From the NCBI RefSeq assembly GCF_016889705.1, contig NZ_CP069526.1, forward strand, positions 3,472,001 through 3,536,000: a stretch of DNA of 64,000 nt, given 5' to 3'. The DNA is from Amycolatopsis sp. FDAARGOS 1241 (GTDB lineage: Bacteria; Actinomycetota; Actinomycetes; Mycobacteriales; Pseudonocardiaceae). Positions within the stretch are counted from its first letter, which is position 1, and the number at the start of each line of letters is the position of its first letter. Below the pieces are notes generated by a model, which saw only the letters and a program-made list of their open reading frames with translations, made no database searches and was not told the DNA's origin. Shown here piece after piece: positions 63,091-64,000 of this stretch. A program made the position numbers and the translations under genes.

Positions 63091-64000
63091 CACCCCTGTG
63101 CCGCAGGCGCACCGGCGACCGGCGTGGCTCGACCGGCTCGCGAGCTGGGACGTCGCCGTCATCGTGATCGCGGTCGTGGTCCTGCTCATCTCCTCCGGCG
63201 CCGTCGAGAACTTCGGCACGAGCCGCAACTACACGTTCCTGCTGCTGGACCTGCTGCCGATCGCGCTGATGGCGCTGCCGATGACGTTCATCATCGTCAC
63301 CGGCGAGATCGACCTGTCGGTGGCGAGCACGCTCGGGCTGACGTCGGCGGTGATGGGCTCGCTGTGGAACTCGGGCCTCACGATCGAGTCGATCATCCCG
63401 CTGTGCATCGTGCTCGGCGCGGTGCTGGGCGCCGTGAACGGCTTCTTCGTCACGGTCCTGAAGCTGCCGTCGCTGGCGGTCACGATCGGCACGATGGCGC
63501 TCTACCGCGGGCTGGCGTTCGTGGTCCTCGGCGACAGTGCGGTGGCCGACTTCCCAGGCTCCTACACCTCGTGGGTCACCGGGACGCTCGGCGGCGGCCC
63601 GATCCCGAACGTCCTGATCCCGCTGATCGTGCTGGCGATCGTGTTCGGTGTGGTGCTGCACGCGACGCCGATCGGCCGCGGGGTGTTCGCGGCCGGTGCC
63701 AGCGACCAGGCCGCGCGCTTCGCCGGCGTCCGCACGGGCCGGTTGAAGTTCTGGCTCTACGTCGTCAGCGGTGCGGTCGCGGGCCTGGCCGGGGTCCTGT
63801 GGACGCTGCGCTACTCCAGCGCCCGCGCGGACAACGGCTTCGGCCTCGAGCTCGCCGTGGTCGCCGCGGTGCTGCTCGGCGGCGTCTCGATCTTCGGTGG
63901 CAAGGGCACGCTGCCCGGCGTGCTCGGCGGCGTCGTCCTGCTCGCCACGCTGCAGAACGCGCTGCGGCTGCAGGACGTGTCCAACGAAGCGCTCAACATC
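63083..64000 (+). CDS. sugar ABC importer permease 2 (partial, runs off the window)
   Basis: At least 306 aa visible; the frame is open to the last base. It has the same BPD_transp_2 architecture as permease 1 (ALMALPMTFIIVTGEIDLSVAST, ELAVVAAVLLGGVSIFGGKG). The ATG at 63083 overlaps the end of permease 1 by eight bases. A substrate-binding protein gene is expected just beyond the window. Confidence 0.92.
   Translation, partial: MSDTPVPQAHRRPAWLDRLASWDVAVIVIAVVVLLISSGAVENFGTSRNYTFLLLDLLPIALMALPMTFIIVTGEIDLSVASTLGLTSAVMGSLWNSGLTIESIIPLCIVLGAVLGAVNGFFVTVLKLPSLAVTIGTMALYRGLAFVVLGDSAVADFPGSYTSWVTGTLGGGPIPNVLIPLIVLAIVFGVVLHATPIGRGVFAAGASDQAARFAGVRTGRLKFWLYVVSGAVAGLAGVLWTLRYSSARADNGFGLELAVVAAVLLGGVSIFGGKGTLPGVLGGVVLLATLQNALRLQDVSNEALNI

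Noticed and set aside
1..64000. tRNA, rRNA, CRISPR array, phage or conjugative modules
   Set aside because: None was seen on either strand; no clover-leaf-like or repeat-spacer pattern and no capsid, integrase or relaxase gene.

Overview
The window looks like chromosomal DNA of a high-GC actinomycete, most likely Pseudonocardiales (Amycolatopsis- or Pseudonocardia-like). The basis is very high GC, frequent GTG/TTG starts behind GGAGG ribosome sites, tightly overlapping operons, many PadR/TetR/HxlR/GntR regulators and twin-arginine secreted glycosidases. The genus is inferred, not demonstrated. No tRNA, rRNA or CRISPR array was seen.

Layout. 0-15 kb is mixed accessory DNA: a zinc alcohol dehydrogenase, a PadR-P450 pair, an SDR/TetR divergent pair, a Tat-exported GH2 glycosidase between ArsR and HxlR regulators, an NmrA-type oxidoreductase, a sirtuin, and three broken genes (haloalkane dehalogenase, sugar porter, phospholipase C). 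15-31 kb is an intact catabolic locus: a NitT/TauT-type ABC importer, an isochorismatase-fold hydrolase, UbiD and GntR on the plus strand; UbiX, LysR and a second GntR on the minus strand; then an ACMSD-type amidohydrolase, an alpha/beta hydrolase, a three-subunit molybdenum hydroxylase, CoxG and an NCS2 nucleobase-type permease. The set of enzyme classes resembles pyridine-carboxylate (picolinate/nicotinate) catabolism plus a prFMN decarboxylase. 31-40 kb has two broken secreted esterases and an IclR / benzoylformate decarboxylase / broken aldehyde dehydrogenase / aromatic acid transporter cluster. 40-50.7 kb is a second aromatic locus: GntR, MFS exporter, Rieske dioxygenase alpha and beta, ferredoxin, aldehyde dehydrogenase, SDR, hydratase-aldolase, OCD-family enzyme, VOC extradiol dioxygenase and a second isochorismatase-fold hydrolase. 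At least five similar palindromes (core TGTMTACA) link it to one GntR regulator. 51.4-53.5 kb carries an apparently complete IS5-family element inserted after codon 4 of a membrane-protein gene. 53.6-64 kb is a rhamnose-type sugar locus: a large Tat-exported GH106-like protein, a decayed MFS gene joined to a probable L-rhamnose isomerase tail, a LacI regulator and a sugar ABC importer that runs off the window.

How it fits together. Both catabolic loci pair ring oxidation with an isochorismatase-fold C-N hydrolase, which points to nitrogen-containing aromatic substrates. Many accessory genes between them are disrupted by indels, in-frame amber codons, deletions or IS remnants, while the 15-31 kb and 42-50.7 kb loci read cleanly. 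Either the loci are under selection within a decaying accessory region, or part of the sequence carries assembly indels. The deletions and IS scars argue that at least some of the decay is real.
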